A DNA stretch of 64,000 nt from Iodidimonas muriae (lineage in GTDB: Bacteria > Pseudomonadota > Alphaproteobacteria > Sphingomonadales > Rhodothalassiaceae): assembly GCF_014647255.1 (NCBI RefSeq), contig NZ_BMOV01000001.1, forward strand, positions 178,275-242,274, read 5' to 3'. The position numbers were made by a program, and so were the translations under genes. This document shows, one piece after another, positions 34,629 to 44,195 of the stretch. Position 1 is the first letter of the stretch, and every line of letters begins with the position of its first letter. The notes below the pieces were generated by a model. That model made no database searches and was not told the origin of the DNA. It saw only the letters and a list, made by a program, of their open reading frames with translations.

Positions 34629-36785
34629 TTAAAAGCGCATGGTTGCGGACAGGCTGATGGAATTTTCAGTAAAGTCCTGAATATCCAACGATGAAGCCCG
34701 CGTCGAGATACCATAGCTGAGGGTCAGGGCAAGCCGTTGAAATCCGGTATAGGTCAGCGATGCATTGCCGCGATAATCCGTATCGTCGCGGGCTTGACTA
34801 TTGATTGCCGCCGCCGAAAAATCCCGATCCGTTATGGAGCCAGAGGCATTGAAGGTCAGGTCGCGGTTGATGGGTTGGGTCAGGCTGATCTGGCCGCGGA
34901 GTGTTTTTTCATCGGTGGTGTTCCCGCTTGCGAGCTCGATTTCATTACGCTGCCAACTGCCATTCATACTGATCGTGGTCGTTCCAAAGCGCCCGGAAAG
35001 ACGCGCCGACGCGGATTCGGTCTTGGTGGCCGTATTGCGTAGGGAAAAAGGCAAACCGGGCGGTTGCAATGGGTCAATGTCCCCCGGTGTGGTGGGGAGA
35101 GCGTCCAGCAAACGTTCCTGATCGAGCTGCACCCGTTCGTCATAAGACAGGCTCAATTCAAAAGTTTGCCCAATGGCGGTGTTGAACGATCCATTGACGG
35201 TTTTTGTGCCGTCCCGTTGACCGCCGGTGATTTCCAATCGGGTGCGCGGTGAAGGAGTCCAGCGAAAGCCCCCCATATAAAGCGGGTCGTCAACTTCCCG
35301 ACCCGAGCCGCCGCCATTGAATTTTTGGTAGCCGCCACGGGCGATCAGCGTGAAACTTTCGCTCAGATCATAGGTTGCTTCAGCGACGATGCTGGTGCGT
35401 TCGCGGTCTGTCTGGTTGCTTTGGTCGAAATAGGAATAGCTCCCGGTCAGTTCCTAATTCAGCGCTTGGCGCTGATTTTGCGAACGAATGGTCACAATTC
35501 CGGTATTTTCCCAAGTGTCTGTCGCTTCTTGTCCGGCTAGCAAGGTGGGATTGAACGGATCCGGGTCACTGGCTCCGATCAGCACCAATCCGGTGCGATA
35601 GCGGGTTTCCATGGTGGCAATATCCCCAAGCCGGTTGGTCACATAAGGGCTAAGGCGATAGCTTTGGACCACTTCGGTATTGGCGATATTGCTGACAGTT
35701 GCAGATTGTCCCCGCCGGGTATCCGTTTGCTGGCGGGAAATAGACAAGGCGGCATCGGTGAACAGCAATCCTTCAACCAATTCGGTTGAAGCTGCCCCCA
35801 ACATATCGGGGGCGATGGTCAGTTCGTCATCGGTATTCGTGCGATATTGCAAGCGTAATTGCGCCGTTAGGTCCGCCTGAAGACGCGCCGTATCATAAGC
35901 CACGCGAACGGCCGGCACCAATTCGGTGATGAAGGAGTCTTCCTTAAATCCGCTGGGGCGCAGATTGAGATTGTCGCTATAACTTTGCGACACCGTCATG
36001 GAAGGCTCGATACTGCGCTCGCCAGCCAAAAAGCTTTCCGGGATAAAAAGAATATCGCCGGGCTTCAAAGGCGTATCCGCTCCCAGATTTTTGCCGGATT
36101 GGATATCCCCCAACCGCAAGGGAATGCGCCGTTCCTGACCATTTTCCCGGCGGATGATGGCCGCTTTATTGGCCGCGGCGGTTTTCGGTACCCCGCCAAT
36201 GGTGGTCAAAACCGATAAAGCGGTGAGATCCGACCGATAAGGGACTGTACGCGGCGGCAAGGCATTGCCGATGATGCGAATACGGTCGTCATAGGTGCCC
36301 GATGCCAGTGTCACGGTGACGGTTACATCAGGGGCGGTATAATAACGGGCAAGGGCGTCTTCCAGATGGGCGGCCAAATCATCCGTTGTGCGGCCAACGG
36401 CCTCCATATCCCCCAAAAGGGGGAGGGCGATCCGGCCATCGGGACGCACCTGAAAATCGCCGGATATATCGCTATCACCGCGTATAATGATGCTCAATTC
36501 ATCTTCGGGGCCGATTTCATAGATATATCCCGTATCAGCCGGGCCGGAACCGACCACTTCGGGGCTTGATGATTGAAGAACAAACGGGATGGTGAAAGAC
36601 GTATCTTCCGCAAAGGCTGCCTTTTGAGGGAAAAGTGCCAACAGGCCGAAGGCCAAAGCCGTGGAGCCATAAAGCGCGGTATAATGCGCGGCCTTGGCCG
36701 ACAATGGTCTTTGCCACGCCTTCTTGTCGTGCTTTTGCTGATCTCCCGTCCTTTGACGGACGTGCGTTTCAAATTGACGATACAT
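34629..36785 (-). pseudogene. Polysaccharide-export domain / outer-membrane beta-barrel fusion, interrupted by an amber codon
   Basis: One continuous minus-strand frame of 719 codons with a single internal TAG (codon 444). Residues 1-59 form a signal with a long basic N-region (cleavage likely after KAAFA). Residues 85-265 are a Wza-like export domain (YEIGPEDELSIII, QVRPDGRIALPLL, LKPGDILFIPESFL). From about 275 the sequence is a beta-barrel resembling the PEP-CTERM-associated outer-membrane protein family (alternating SLSYDERVQL, ARLSGRFG, terminal aromatic SATMRF). After the TAG the frame continues for 275 codons without further stops and stays barrel-like, so the lesion is recent or is a sequencing error. 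Without readthrough the product lacks much of the barrel, including its C-terminal strand. Confidence 0.8.
35454..35456 (-). other. In-frame amber (TAG) codon inside the export/barrel fusion gene
   Basis: The codons read CTG AAT TAG GAA CTG on the minus strand. Coding character and frame are the same on both sides. A CAG to TAG transition is the simplest origin (an expected Gln next to Asn and Glu). Confidence 0.85.
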
Positions 36786-36898
36786 GGTCTTTAAGTTCCC
36801 CTAGCAGCCCGCCCTTAGAAAAAGGTAACGAGTTCTTGCCCTTAATTCCACTGATCCCTAAAGATAAATTCCTACCCTGAAATAGCGCGCGGTCCAAC

Positions 36899-38065
36899 AT
36901 GCGAATTTTATATCATCATCGAATTCTGGCCGCCGACGGCATGCAGGTGCATGTGAAGGAGTTGGTCGGTGCCTTTGATCGCCAAGGCCATCAGGTTCAT
37001 ATGGTGGGGCCGCAAGCCGCAAAATCCGATGGCAAACAAACGCTGACCGGACGATTGGGGGATTTGCGGGCGCACTTTCCTGCCGTTTTGGGCGAAGTGC
37101 TGGAGGCGGGTTACAATTTCAAAGCGTATCCGCCTTTGAAGCGGGAGGCCCATGCGGTTTCTCCGGATTTTATTTATGAACGTTATAATTCGTTTTTGCT
37201 GGCGGGCCTGTGGCTGAAACGCCGGCTTGGCATACCCTATCTCATCGAGGTGAATGCGCCTTTGTGCCATGAGCGGGCCCTTTTAGGGAATTTGCAGCTT
37301 CAGGGGCTGGCCCGTGCGATGGAACGCAAGGTCTGGCGAGGGGCGGATGCGGTGTTGCCGGTGAGCGATGCTCTGGCGGATTATGTGCGCCGGGAAGGTG
37401 TGGCTGAGGACCGCATCCATGTGATCCCCAATGGCGTGCGGCCCGAGCTTTATCGTGATATTCGAAATGGCACGCTGCGCACCAAGCTGGGCTTGGACGG
37501 TAAAACCGTGTTTGGCTTTGTGGGCTATGTTCGGGAATGGCATGGGCTGGATCGGGTGCTTCATGCTTTTGCACATTTGGCCGACCCCGATCTGCATCTG
37601 CTTATTGTGGGGGAAGGCCCGGCCAGCGAAGCTTTGCGCCAAACAGCGCAAGATCTTGGCATTGCCGCGCAATTGACCTTTACCGGTGCTCGCCCGCATG
37701 AAGAGATCCCCGCTCTTTTGGGGGCGATCGATGTGGCCTTGCAACCCGATGTGACCGATTATGCTTCGCCTTTGAAACTGTTTGAATATTTGGCGGCAGG
37801 ATGTGCATTGATCGCGCCGGATCGGTCCAATATCCGTGAATTGGTTACAGATGGTGAAACAGCCCTGCTGATCGATCCGAAGGACGATAAAGCGCTAAGC
37901 GATGCCATTGCTGTTTTGGCACGAGACACCGTCAAACGCCGTGCTTTGGGGCAGGCGGCCCATGATCTGATCGAAAAGCGCGATTTCACATGGGACGGCA
38001 ATGCCAGAAAGGTCACGAGCCTTGCGGATCGCTTGATCCGTCAGGCACCAAAAAATGGTGTGTGA
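36899..38065 (+). CDS. Glycosyltransferase family 4
   Basis: A 388-aa GT-B fold enzyme: RILYHHRILAADGMQVHVKEL at the N-terminus, FIYERYNSFLLAGL, and a C-terminal domain with FGFVGYVREWHGLDRVLHAF, VGEGPASEALRQ and the acceptor/donor region YASPLKLFEYLAAGC. It is likely part of EPS repeat-unit assembly. It is divergent from the fusion gene (113-base gap) and convergent with the O-ligase gene. The donor sugar is unknown. Confidence 0.88.
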   Translation: MRILYHHRILAADGMQVHVKELVGAFDRQGHQVHMVGPQAAKSDGKQTLTGRLGDLRAHFPAVLGEVLEAGYNFKAYPPLKREAHAVSPDFIYERYNSFLLAGLWLKRRLGIPYLIEVNAPLCHERALLGNLQLQGLARAMERKVWRGADAVLPVSDALADYVRREGVAEDRIHVIPNGVRPELYRDIRNGTLRTKLGLDGKTVFGFVGYVREWHGLDRVLHAFAHLADPDLHLLIVGEGPASEALRQTAQDLGIAAQLTFTGARPHEEIPALLGAIDVALQPDVTDYASPLKLFEYLAAGCALIAPDRSNIRELVTDGETALLIDPKDDKALSDAIAVLARDTVKRRALGQAAHDLIEKRDFTWDGNARKVTSLADRLIRQAPKNGV

Positions 38066-38074
38066 CCGGCTTTT

Positions 38075-39427
38075 TCATGAGGACTGGCTTGATGGTTTTG
38101 CTCTGCGCCCCGCAATGGATGGGCGGCGGGTGAAGCGCTTTTCCTTATCGCTTTCGTGGAATTCTTGGTGCGCGGGTTCTTCAGCCTCTTGTTTCTGAAG
38201 ATAGGCAAGGAGGACGGCCGAAATCGCGATGACCGTATAAATATGGTCGAAATAGGCCAGATTTTGAAAGGCCCCCGCCGCCATATATCCCATCAGCGAG
38301 GCTTGTCCCATAGAGGCCAGATTATTGGCCCACATCAGATCCGATTTTTCTTTGGTCAGTCGGCGGACCCTTGCAAAAGCCTTCCATGTGGCCAAGAGAA
38401 GCGTAAGGAATATCCCGAGGCCGATAAAGCCATGATCCGCCAAGACTTCAAAGTAAATGCTGTGTAAAGATCGCGGACGTGACGCATTGGGAACAAGGCG
38501 CATATAGAGGTCGCTATCGAGATAAGGGCGAAAGCCACCACCGGTCAGAGGATTTTCCCTAGCCAATCGGTAGCCGAACGTCCATGCATTGAGACGCCCC
38601 ATAGCCGAGGCGTCTTCTTCGTAATTTTCGATGGTTTCCATCCTGTCCACCCATTTTTGGGGGACAAAAACTGCCAGAGCGGCTCCAAAAACGATGACCA
38701 GAAAGAAAATGGTCGTGCGTTGGCGTGATTTCCAGACAAGGGCTGTTCCAACCGCCACCAGTCCCAAAAAACCACCCCGCGATGTGGTGCCGATGATGGC
38801 AAAAATCGCCAAGGTAAAAACCCCCAGAAGCCCATAGCGAATCCATTTGTTCTGGGTCTCAAGATAAAGATAGCGAATCATCGGCAGCGTCATCACCAAA
38901 ACAAGCGCCAAGGCGTTGTTATCGGTAATGAAACTTTGCGGGGGGCCATAGGCATGATGGCTGCCCGCCGTAAGAATAGTGGGAATCCCGCTGCGAATAC
39001 CCAAAACGCCGACGGAGAGAACGAGAACCCAAACCAAAGCGTGAATGCGCTCACGCGATGTCACCAGGATGACAGTGATAAAGGTCATGAGAAAGGTTTT
39101 TTCCGCCCGTCCCCAATAGGTCCAGACGCTTTCAGGAACTTGCGCAAAAAAACTGGTGAAGGTGACCCACAGGGCAAAAATCAACAGAATAATGACAGGA
39201 GGGGTGAGGGTGATCTTTTTTTGCTCTGCCGAAATCAGCCATGAACCAATGGTCAGTCCGGCCAGCACCATAGCGAAAGGGAAGGTGTAGGCCGCCCCAT
39301 AAACAAGTCGGTGCGGATTAAGAAGGGAGATCCAGTGATAGGAATAAAGGCCGACCACGGGGGAGATGAAAATCAATGGCACCAAGATGAGAACACAGAC
39401 AAGAAGAAAAAGGGATGAAAGTGTCAT
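38075..39427 (-). CDS. Exosortase A system-associated O-glycosylation ligase (Wzy/WaaL-like)
   Basis: A 450-aa membrane protein with ten or more helices and a large periplasmic loop. It belongs to the O-antigen-ligase family; the exosortase-associated version begins SPVVGLYSYHWISLLNPHRL. The conserved loop is NAWTFGYRLARENPLTGGGF, with LHSIYFEVLADHGFIGL following (the His is probably catalytic, as in WaaL). It could polymerise EPS repeats or transfer glycan to protein; the family name assumes O-glycosylation, which has not been shown. The C-terminal 35 residues are charged and probably cytoplasmic. Confidence 0.9.
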   Translation of the reverse strand: MTLSSLFLLVCVLILVPLIFISPVVGLYSYHWISLLNPHRLVYGAAYTFPFAMVLAGLTIGSWLISAEQKKITLTPPVIILLIFALWVTFTSFFAQVPESVWTYWGRAEKTFLMTFITVILVTSRERIHALVWVLVLSVGVLGIRSGIPTILTAGSHHAYGPPQSFITDNNALALVLVMTLPMIRYLYLETQNKWIRYGLLGVFTLAIFAIIGTTSRGGFLGLVAVGTALVWKSRQRTTIFFLVIVFGAALAVFVPQKWVDRMETIENYEEDASAMGRLNAWTFGYRLARENPLTGGGFRPYLDSDLYMRLVPNASRPRSLHSIYFEVLADHGFIGLGIFLTLLLATWKAFARVRRLTKEKSDLMWANNLASMGQASLMGYMAAGAFQNLAYFDHIYTVIAISAVLLAYLQKQEAEEPAHQEFHESDKEKRFTRRPSIAGRRAKPSSQSS

Positions 39428-39513
39428 GCAGTGTCCTTGACTTGTCTTTTCTACGGCGACGCAGGTGCTTTTGTTACGTGTTCCGGGTTGCTTTATAGCT
39501 TATATGACGGGGC

Positions 39514-39708
39514 TTATCGCCGTGCTGCATATGGCCGTTTTCGTGTGTTTTTCGTGGCCGCCTTCAAAGGATTTTCTTTGGGCTTTGAGCGCATTTTAAT
39601 GAAGCCCTTCTGGTCTTGGATTGATTTGACCCCATCATTTTTAACTAACCAAAAAACGATATACAGAATCCCAAAAACTCCCAAAAGAATAGAAAGCTGA
39701 TCAATCAT
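39514..39708 (-). CDS. Small membrane protein with basic tail, function unknown
   Basis: A 64-aa frame from the ATG at 39708: one transmembrane helix (SILLGVFGILYIVFWLV), then a very basic C-terminus (KGFIKMRSKPKENPL to KRPYAARR). The frame extends 36 codons upstream, but that part looks non-coding. GGAG lies about 11 bases before the ATG, a wide spacing. No family is recognised. It sits between the O-ligase and the lectin gene. Confidence 0.5.
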   Translation of the reverse strand: MIDQLSILLGVFGILYIVFWLVKNDGVKSIQDQKGFIKMRSKPKENPLKAATKNTRKRPYAARR

Positions 39709-39906
39709 GGCTTTATCGGCTCCAATCGCTATTGCGAACTGTAAAAAAATCTTTGCACGGGCCTTGGAACTTGTCGAGAGTGGGCAGGGCTTAAAAAATG
39801 CGTGCCACCCCGCCAAAGATGTAAAATTCTTGATAAGGCGCTGATTGTTTGAATTCCGTTCCTATCACATATACCATGCTTTAAATGTTGAACATGGGTT
39901 TGAACG

Positions 39907-40557
39907 ATGATCATGGCTAAACGTACGATTTTTACTCTCTGCCTAAGCATGTGCTTATGGGGGGCATCGGGCGTTTTGTGGGCGCAATCTTCCATGGCTT
40001 CGGAAACGGATTGGCGGCAATCTCTTGAAGAGTCCATCCGGAAAGGTGACCCTACATGGAGCTCTGAACCGATTTTCAATGAAGCAACCGGCAGCTACTA
40101 TCAGCTTGCCAGAGATGTGGGCTTGAAAAATGGAATAAATTGGGAAACTGCCAATGCCAAAGCCCAGCGCCTGTCTTTCAAGGGGCGAAAAGGCCGCCTT
40201 GCGGTTATTGATACGCCAGAGCTAAGCGCATGGCTGAATGAAAACTTTCCCCTTAATGGTGTGGGATATGGGGGCAATACGTGGATCGGTTTGCGTTATT
40301 GGTGCCGGTTTCGCCAGTTGAGTTGGTCGAATAGTGAGGTGCACCCGTTCAATGCTTTTTCGATCTGGGACAATCCCTGGTATTATCGCGATGAGGTGCG
40401 TTGCGGCCATCCTGCAGATTTGCCATGGATGGGCGTGTATATCGTTGGCGATACCATGCGGTGGCGGGCTGTGGGATTTCGAAAGGTGATGATGCATTAT
40501 TTGGTCGAATATCCGGCCCCGCAATCTGAAGATACAGCGAAGAATAATATAAAATGA
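39907..40557 (+). CDS. Secreted C-type lectin-like domain protein
   Basis: A 216-aa exported protein: signal peptide (about 1-27, ending VLWAQ), then a domain at 57-205 that resembles C-type lectin folds: SYYQLARDVGLKNGINWETANAKAQ (the helix region after the first strand), KGRLAVIDTPELSAWL, NTWIGLRYWCRF, and the late AVGFRKVMMHYLVEYP strand. Two cysteines (RYWC and VRCGH) could form the internal disulfide. It probably binds the EPS or another glycan outside the cell; calcium ligands cannot be assigned with confidence. It overlaps the downstream sulfotransferase gene by ATGA, implying coupled expression. Confidence 0.75.
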   Translation: MIMAKRTIFTLCLSMCLWGASGVLWAQSSMASETDWRQSLEESIRKGDPTWSSEPIFNEATGSYYQLARDVGLKNGINWETANAKAQRLSFKGRKGRLAVIDTPELSAWLNENFPLNGVGYGGNTWIGLRYWCRFRQLSWSNSEVHPFNAFSIWDNPWYYRDEVRCGHPADLPWMGVYIVGDTMRWRAVGFRKVMMHYLVEYPAPQSEDTAKNNIK

Positions 40558-41417
40558 TGCAAAATACCGGGTTTCCGCCCCGATTGTTTATTATCAGCGC
40601 ACAAAAAAGCGCGACCACTTTTTTTGCGCAGGCTGTGGGGCAACATTCATCTGTGGTCGTTTCAAATCCGAAGGAGCCCGATTATTATACTGTAAATCGC
40701 AATGCCGGGCTGGATTGGTATAAAAACAAATTCACCAAAGCTGAAGATGCAGTTCTGCTGGATGCGTCGACAAGCTATTCCAGTGCCCCCATCAATCCCG
40801 ATGAGCAAAGACAGGATAATCCGCGATTTGGTGTGCCAGAGCGTATTTATAAAGCCAGCCCCAATGCGCGCTTTATTTATATTGTCCGCGATCCTGTTGC
40901 GCGCACCTATGCGGGCTATTGGCATAGCGTCCGCGCGGGGGAGGAAACACGCCCATTTTTAAAAGCGATTGCGGAAAATTCCTTCTATCTGGATATCAGC
41001 CGCTATCATTTTCAGCTTCAATGTTATCTACAGTATTTCGATATGGATCGTTTCTTGATCCTGTCGTCCAGTGATGTGACGACCAATCCGCAAGAGGCCG
41101 TGCAACGGGCATGGAGCCATGCGGGCTTGGCGGTGGACCGGTCGGCATCGATCAATTCCGAGCGCCGCAATGTCAGCTATCAATATTCGCCGGGGATGCA
41201 GCGGCTTATGCGCCTTCCCGGGGCTAAACAGGGCATGAAGCGCATGACCCATATGGCGCGTCGGCTTTTGCCATCTTCTTTTATCGATGGCGCGCGGGGT
41301 GCTTTGACCCGATCTCTTCCAAAAATGAAAGACGACGAGAAAGAGGTTGTGGCAGATTATTTGCGGGAAGATACAGAAGCATTTTCCAAATTAACGGGCA
41401 TTATCTTTTCGACATGA
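40554..41417 (+). CDS. Sulfotransferase (PAPS-dependent), 1 of 4
   Basis: A 287-aa carbohydrate-sulfotransferase-like protein. The 5'-phosphosulfate-binding motif is IISAQKSATTFFAQAV near residue 15 and the 3'-phosphate-binding motif is IYIVRDPVARTYAGYWHS near 105. It moves sulfate from PAPS to a sugar hydroxyl, presumably of the EPS, on the cytoplasmic side. It is coupled to the lectin gene by ATGA. It is one of four sulfotransferase genes between 40.5 and 46.8 kb. Confidence 0.85.
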   Translation: MMQNTGFPPRLFIISAQKSATTFFAQAVGQHSSVVVSNPKEPDYYTVNRNAGLDWYKNKFTKAEDAVLLDASTSYSSAPINPDEQRQDNPRFGVPERIYKASPNARFIYIVRDPVARTYAGYWHSVRAGEETRPFLKAIAENSFYLDISRYHFQLQCYLQYFDMDRFLILSSSDVTTNPQEAVQRAWSHAGLAVDRSASINSERRNVSYQYSPGMQRLMRLPGAKQGMKRMTHMARRLLPSSFIDGARGALTRSLPKMKDDEKEVVADYLREDTEAFSKLTGIIFST

Positions 41418-41500
41418 GCTTTTTAGAGGGCGTGCGGCGGGAATATGAAGCCGTATAGGGCTTATATTGGGTAGCATTTGTGGGGCAGGGCGAAGGGGTT

Positions 41501-42478
41501 ATGACGGTAATCGAGAAACAGGGGGATGTATCAGGGGCAAAGCCTGTCATCACAGGATGTTTGGTGCAGGGGCGGGCTGTGCCGAATTTCTTTATTGTGG
41601 GGGCGCCCAAATGCGCCACCACGGCGATGGATACATATTTGGCGCAGCATCCACAGATTTTCATGTCGCCAGCCAAGGAACCGCACCATTTCGCCAAGGA
41701 TCTGTATCACGGGGCTATGGAGTGTCCTGCGGAGCGCTATTTTGGTTTTTTTAAAGATGTAAGTGATGAGCCTGTTGTCGGGGAAAGCTCGGTCTTTTAT
41801 CTTTTGTCCAAAACGGCGGCTGCAGCTATTCGTGCCTATCAACCGGATGCAAAAATTCTCATCATGCTGCGGGACCCCATTGAGGTGATTGCTTCGCATC
41901 ATTCACAGATTGTGTATGAAGCGTTCGAGCAGGAAACGGATTTGGAAACAGCCTTGGCGTTGGAAAATGAGCGTAAGGCCAATTTTAATGAAGCGCGCGC
42001 GGATTATCGGGAGAGGGTGCTGCATTATCGGGATGTGGTGGCTTTTTCCGAACAGATTGAACGGTTTTTTGAGCATTTTCCCCGTGAACAAATCCACATT
42101 GTTTTCTATGAAGATGTGCGCGCGGATTTGGCCGGAACTTATCGCGGCATTTTGAATTTTTTGGGTGTGGACCCAGAATTTCACCCAAATTTCCAGGTTG
42201 AAAATGCAAATAAGCGGGCGCGCAGTGCAAAAATCACCAATTTCTTACGCTACACACCAGATTGGGTGTCTGCTTTCAGCCGCTTGTTATTGCCCAAGCG
42301 CGAATGGCGGGTGGCGGTAAAGGACAGAATTAAGCGGTTCAACACGCAGTTCCAACCACGTCCGCCGATGCCAGATCATGTGCATAATCAATTGGCCGCA
42401 GATTTGGCTTTGGAAGTGGAAAAACTGGGAGCGCTTTTGGGCAGAGATCTGTCACATTGGTGTAAACCCCGTTCATAA
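41501..42478 (+). CDS. Sulfotransferase (PAPS-dependent), 2 of 4
   Basis: A 325-aa sulfotransferase: FFIVGAPKCATTAMDTYLAQHP near residue 30 is the phosphosulfate loop and ILIMLRDPIEVIASHHSQI near 130 the 3'-phosphate site; EQIHIVFYEDVRAD follows as usual in bacterial heparan-sulfate-like sulfotransferases. The start at 41501 is chosen from the local AGGG-rich sequence; a GTG seven codons earlier is possible. The acceptor is unknown, most likely the EPS. Confidence 0.85.
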   Translation: MTVIEKQGDVSGAKPVITGCLVQGRAVPNFFIVGAPKCATTAMDTYLAQHPQIFMSPAKEPHHFAKDLYHGAMECPAERYFGFFKDVSDEPVVGESSVFYLLSKTAAAAIRAYQPDAKILIMLRDPIEVIASHHSQIVYEAFEQETDLETALALENERKANFNEARADYRERVLHYRDVVAFSEQIERFFEHFPREQIHIVFYEDVRADLAGTYRGILNFLGVDPEFHPNFQVENANKRARSAKITNFLRYTPDWVSAFSRLLLPKREWRVAVKDRIKRFNTQFQPRPPMPDHVHNQLAADLALEVEKLGALLGRDLSHWCKPRS

Positions 42479-42585
42479 AGGCACAGGTGCCGCAGCTCTG
42501 AGTTTTCCTCGGGCCAAGCTGATCTCATATCAACAATCGGGACATATCACAGCCTTTAAGGCTTGAAGACAGGGACAGGGACGAG

Positions 42586-43485
42586 ATGTTTTATAAACTC
42601 CGCAAATCGCTCAAAAAACGCAGATTTGCACGTCAGGCGCGGCATATTTTGGACGTGCCCCCCATCACACACAAGGACGCGCCGATCCTGATCATGTCCA
42701 ATTTGTGCCATGACGATGTGATCATGTATCTGGTGGCGATGAAATCCTTTTATCCGCGCATCGGCGGCGGGGATATTCTTATCGTCAATGATGGGTCGCT
42801 GACCGATAGCGACAAGGCTTTGCTCAAACAACATCTCGGCAATCCAGAGATCCGGGATGCCGCCACCGTGGATACGGGGGCATGTCCCGATTATATTGCA
42901 TGGCGCGGATTACGGTGCGCCATTGATGCCTCGAAAAATCGCTATGTGATCAAGCTGGATTCCGATGTTGTGGCCTTGGATGAATTGCCGGAAATCAAGG
43001 CGTGCGTGGCGAAAAATCGGTCCTTTGTTCTGGGCTCGTTTGATTGTGAAGAAATTTGGACGCCAGAGCAGGCTTTGGAACATGCCAGCGGGTTCACATC
43101 CGATCATATCCAGATTCAGGCCGAACGGTCTTTTGTGAAATTCCCCGATGCCGATAATTTCCGCTATGTGCGCGGCTGTTCGGGTTTTGCGGGTTATCAA
43201 AAAGGGCTGTACGAATGGGCGGATGTGGAAGCCTTCTGCCAAAAGATCGAACAGCATATTGATCGGGATGAATGGCGCAAATGGGGTTCTGAACAGGTAA
43301 CGGTGAACAGCCTTGTGGCCAATTCCCCTAATCCCTTGATTTTGAAAATGCCGAAATATACCAATCACCGCGAGGATACCGACGTGACCAAAGCGGCCTT
43401 GGTGCATTTTCTGGGCACCTGGCGTTTCTATGGGGGGCGCTATGCCGCTTGTGCCCGCCGTGCCGTTGCCACCTTGTCCGCGTAA
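42586..43485 (+). CDS. Glycosyltransferase-like protein with DXD motif, family uncertain
   Basis: A 299-aa protein. DILIVNDGSLTDSDKALL and YVIKLDSDVVALDELPEIK look like the nucleotide-binding and DXD metal sites of a GT-A fold glycosyltransferase. The C-terminal part (RYVRGCSGFAGYQKGLYEW, SEQVTVNSLVAN) fits the acceptor region of GT8/GT2-like enzymes, but I cannot name a family. The N-terminus is very basic (KLRKSLKKRRFARQARH) and may bind the membrane. It lies between two sulfotransferase genes, so it may add the sugar that is sulfated. Confidence 0.6.
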   Translation: MFYKLRKSLKKRRFARQARHILDVPPITHKDAPILIMSNLCHDDVIMYLVAMKSFYPRIGGGDILIVNDGSLTDSDKALLKQHLGNPEIRDAATVDTGACPDYIAWRGLRCAIDASKNRYVIKLDSDVVALDELPEIKACVAKNRSFVLGSFDCEEIWTPEQALEHASGFTSDHIQIQAERSFVKFPDADNFRYVRGCSGFAGYQKGLYEWADVEAFCQKIEQHIDRDEWRKWGSEQVTVNSLVANSPNPLILKMPKYTNHREDTDVTKAALVHFLGTWRFYGGRYAACARRAVATLSA

Positions 43486-43495
43486 AAGGACTGGC

Positions 43496-44170
43496 ATGAG
43501 CAAGCCTTATATATGGCTACATATCCGTAAAGCCGGGGGAACCAGCCTGCGGGATGCTTTGGGCAGTTCCTATAAGCAGGTGGACCGCTTTGGCGCGCCC
43601 ACGCCGTTCATTGCCCTGCCGCGGGATTGTTGGAACGATAATCTGAACAATTACCGGGTGCCTTTGGGGGATTATGAATTCAAGCGTTTGCTGTTTGCCA
43701 AAAAATTCCTTTATCCCGAGCAGGAATTCTCCAATCGCTTCAAATTTGCCATTGTGCGCAATCCCTATGGGCGCGCGGTTTCATCTTGGCGCTATCTGAC
43801 CCGCAACTGGACCTTTACATGGCCGCGTCAGGTGATATCGCATTATCGGTTCGACCATTTCTTGGAACGATTGCCGGAATTTTGGGAGAAGATTGGCAAA
43901 GAGCGGCATGTGGCCACCCATACAGCCCCAATTTGGCCTGACATCACCGATGAAAACGGTGCGCTATTGCTGGATTTCGTGGGACGGATCGAAAATTTTG
44001 AAGAGGATTATCTCAAGATCTGTGAACATATCGGTATTCCACAAAAAGAATTGCCGAAAAAGAACAGCCAAGGAAACGCGGATTATAGAAAATATTATAA
44101 TAAGAGATCCCGACAACTCGTGGAGAAATATTATTGGTATGATATCAACGAACTTGGCTATGATTATTAA
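43496..44170 (+). CDS. Sulfotransferase (family 2 type), 3 of 4
   Basis: A 224-aa short sulfotransferase: the first motif WLHIRKAGGTSLRDAL begins at residue 7, and the second is FAIVRNPYGRAVSSWRYL near 90. HI-x-KAGGTS at the very N-terminus is typical of the chondroitin/dermatan-type (family 2) sulfotransferases. AAAGGA lies five bases before the ATG at 43496; the frame is also open upstream, overlapping the previous gene in another phase. Tail-to-tail with the flippase gene. Confidence 0.82.
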   Translation: MSKPYIWLHIRKAGGTSLRDALGSSYKQVDRFGAPTPFIALPRDCWNDNLNNYRVPLGDYEFKRLLFAKKFLYPEQEFSNRFKFAIVRNPYGRAVSSWRYLTRNWTFTWPRQVISHYRFDHFLERLPEFWEKIGKERHVATHTAPIWPDITDENGALLLDFVGRIENFEEDYLKICEHIGIPQKELPKKNSQGNADYRKYYNKRSRQLVEKYYWYDINELGYDY

Positions 44171-44195
44171 ATAGCCTTGATGATTGTTTGTTGCT

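Noticed and set aside
39786-39806. GGGCTTAAAAAATGCG upstream of the lectin gene as a sigma-54 promoter
   Set aside because: The flanking bases are poor (GGGCT, ATGCG) and no convincing 17-bp box is present, only TGTAAA fragments.
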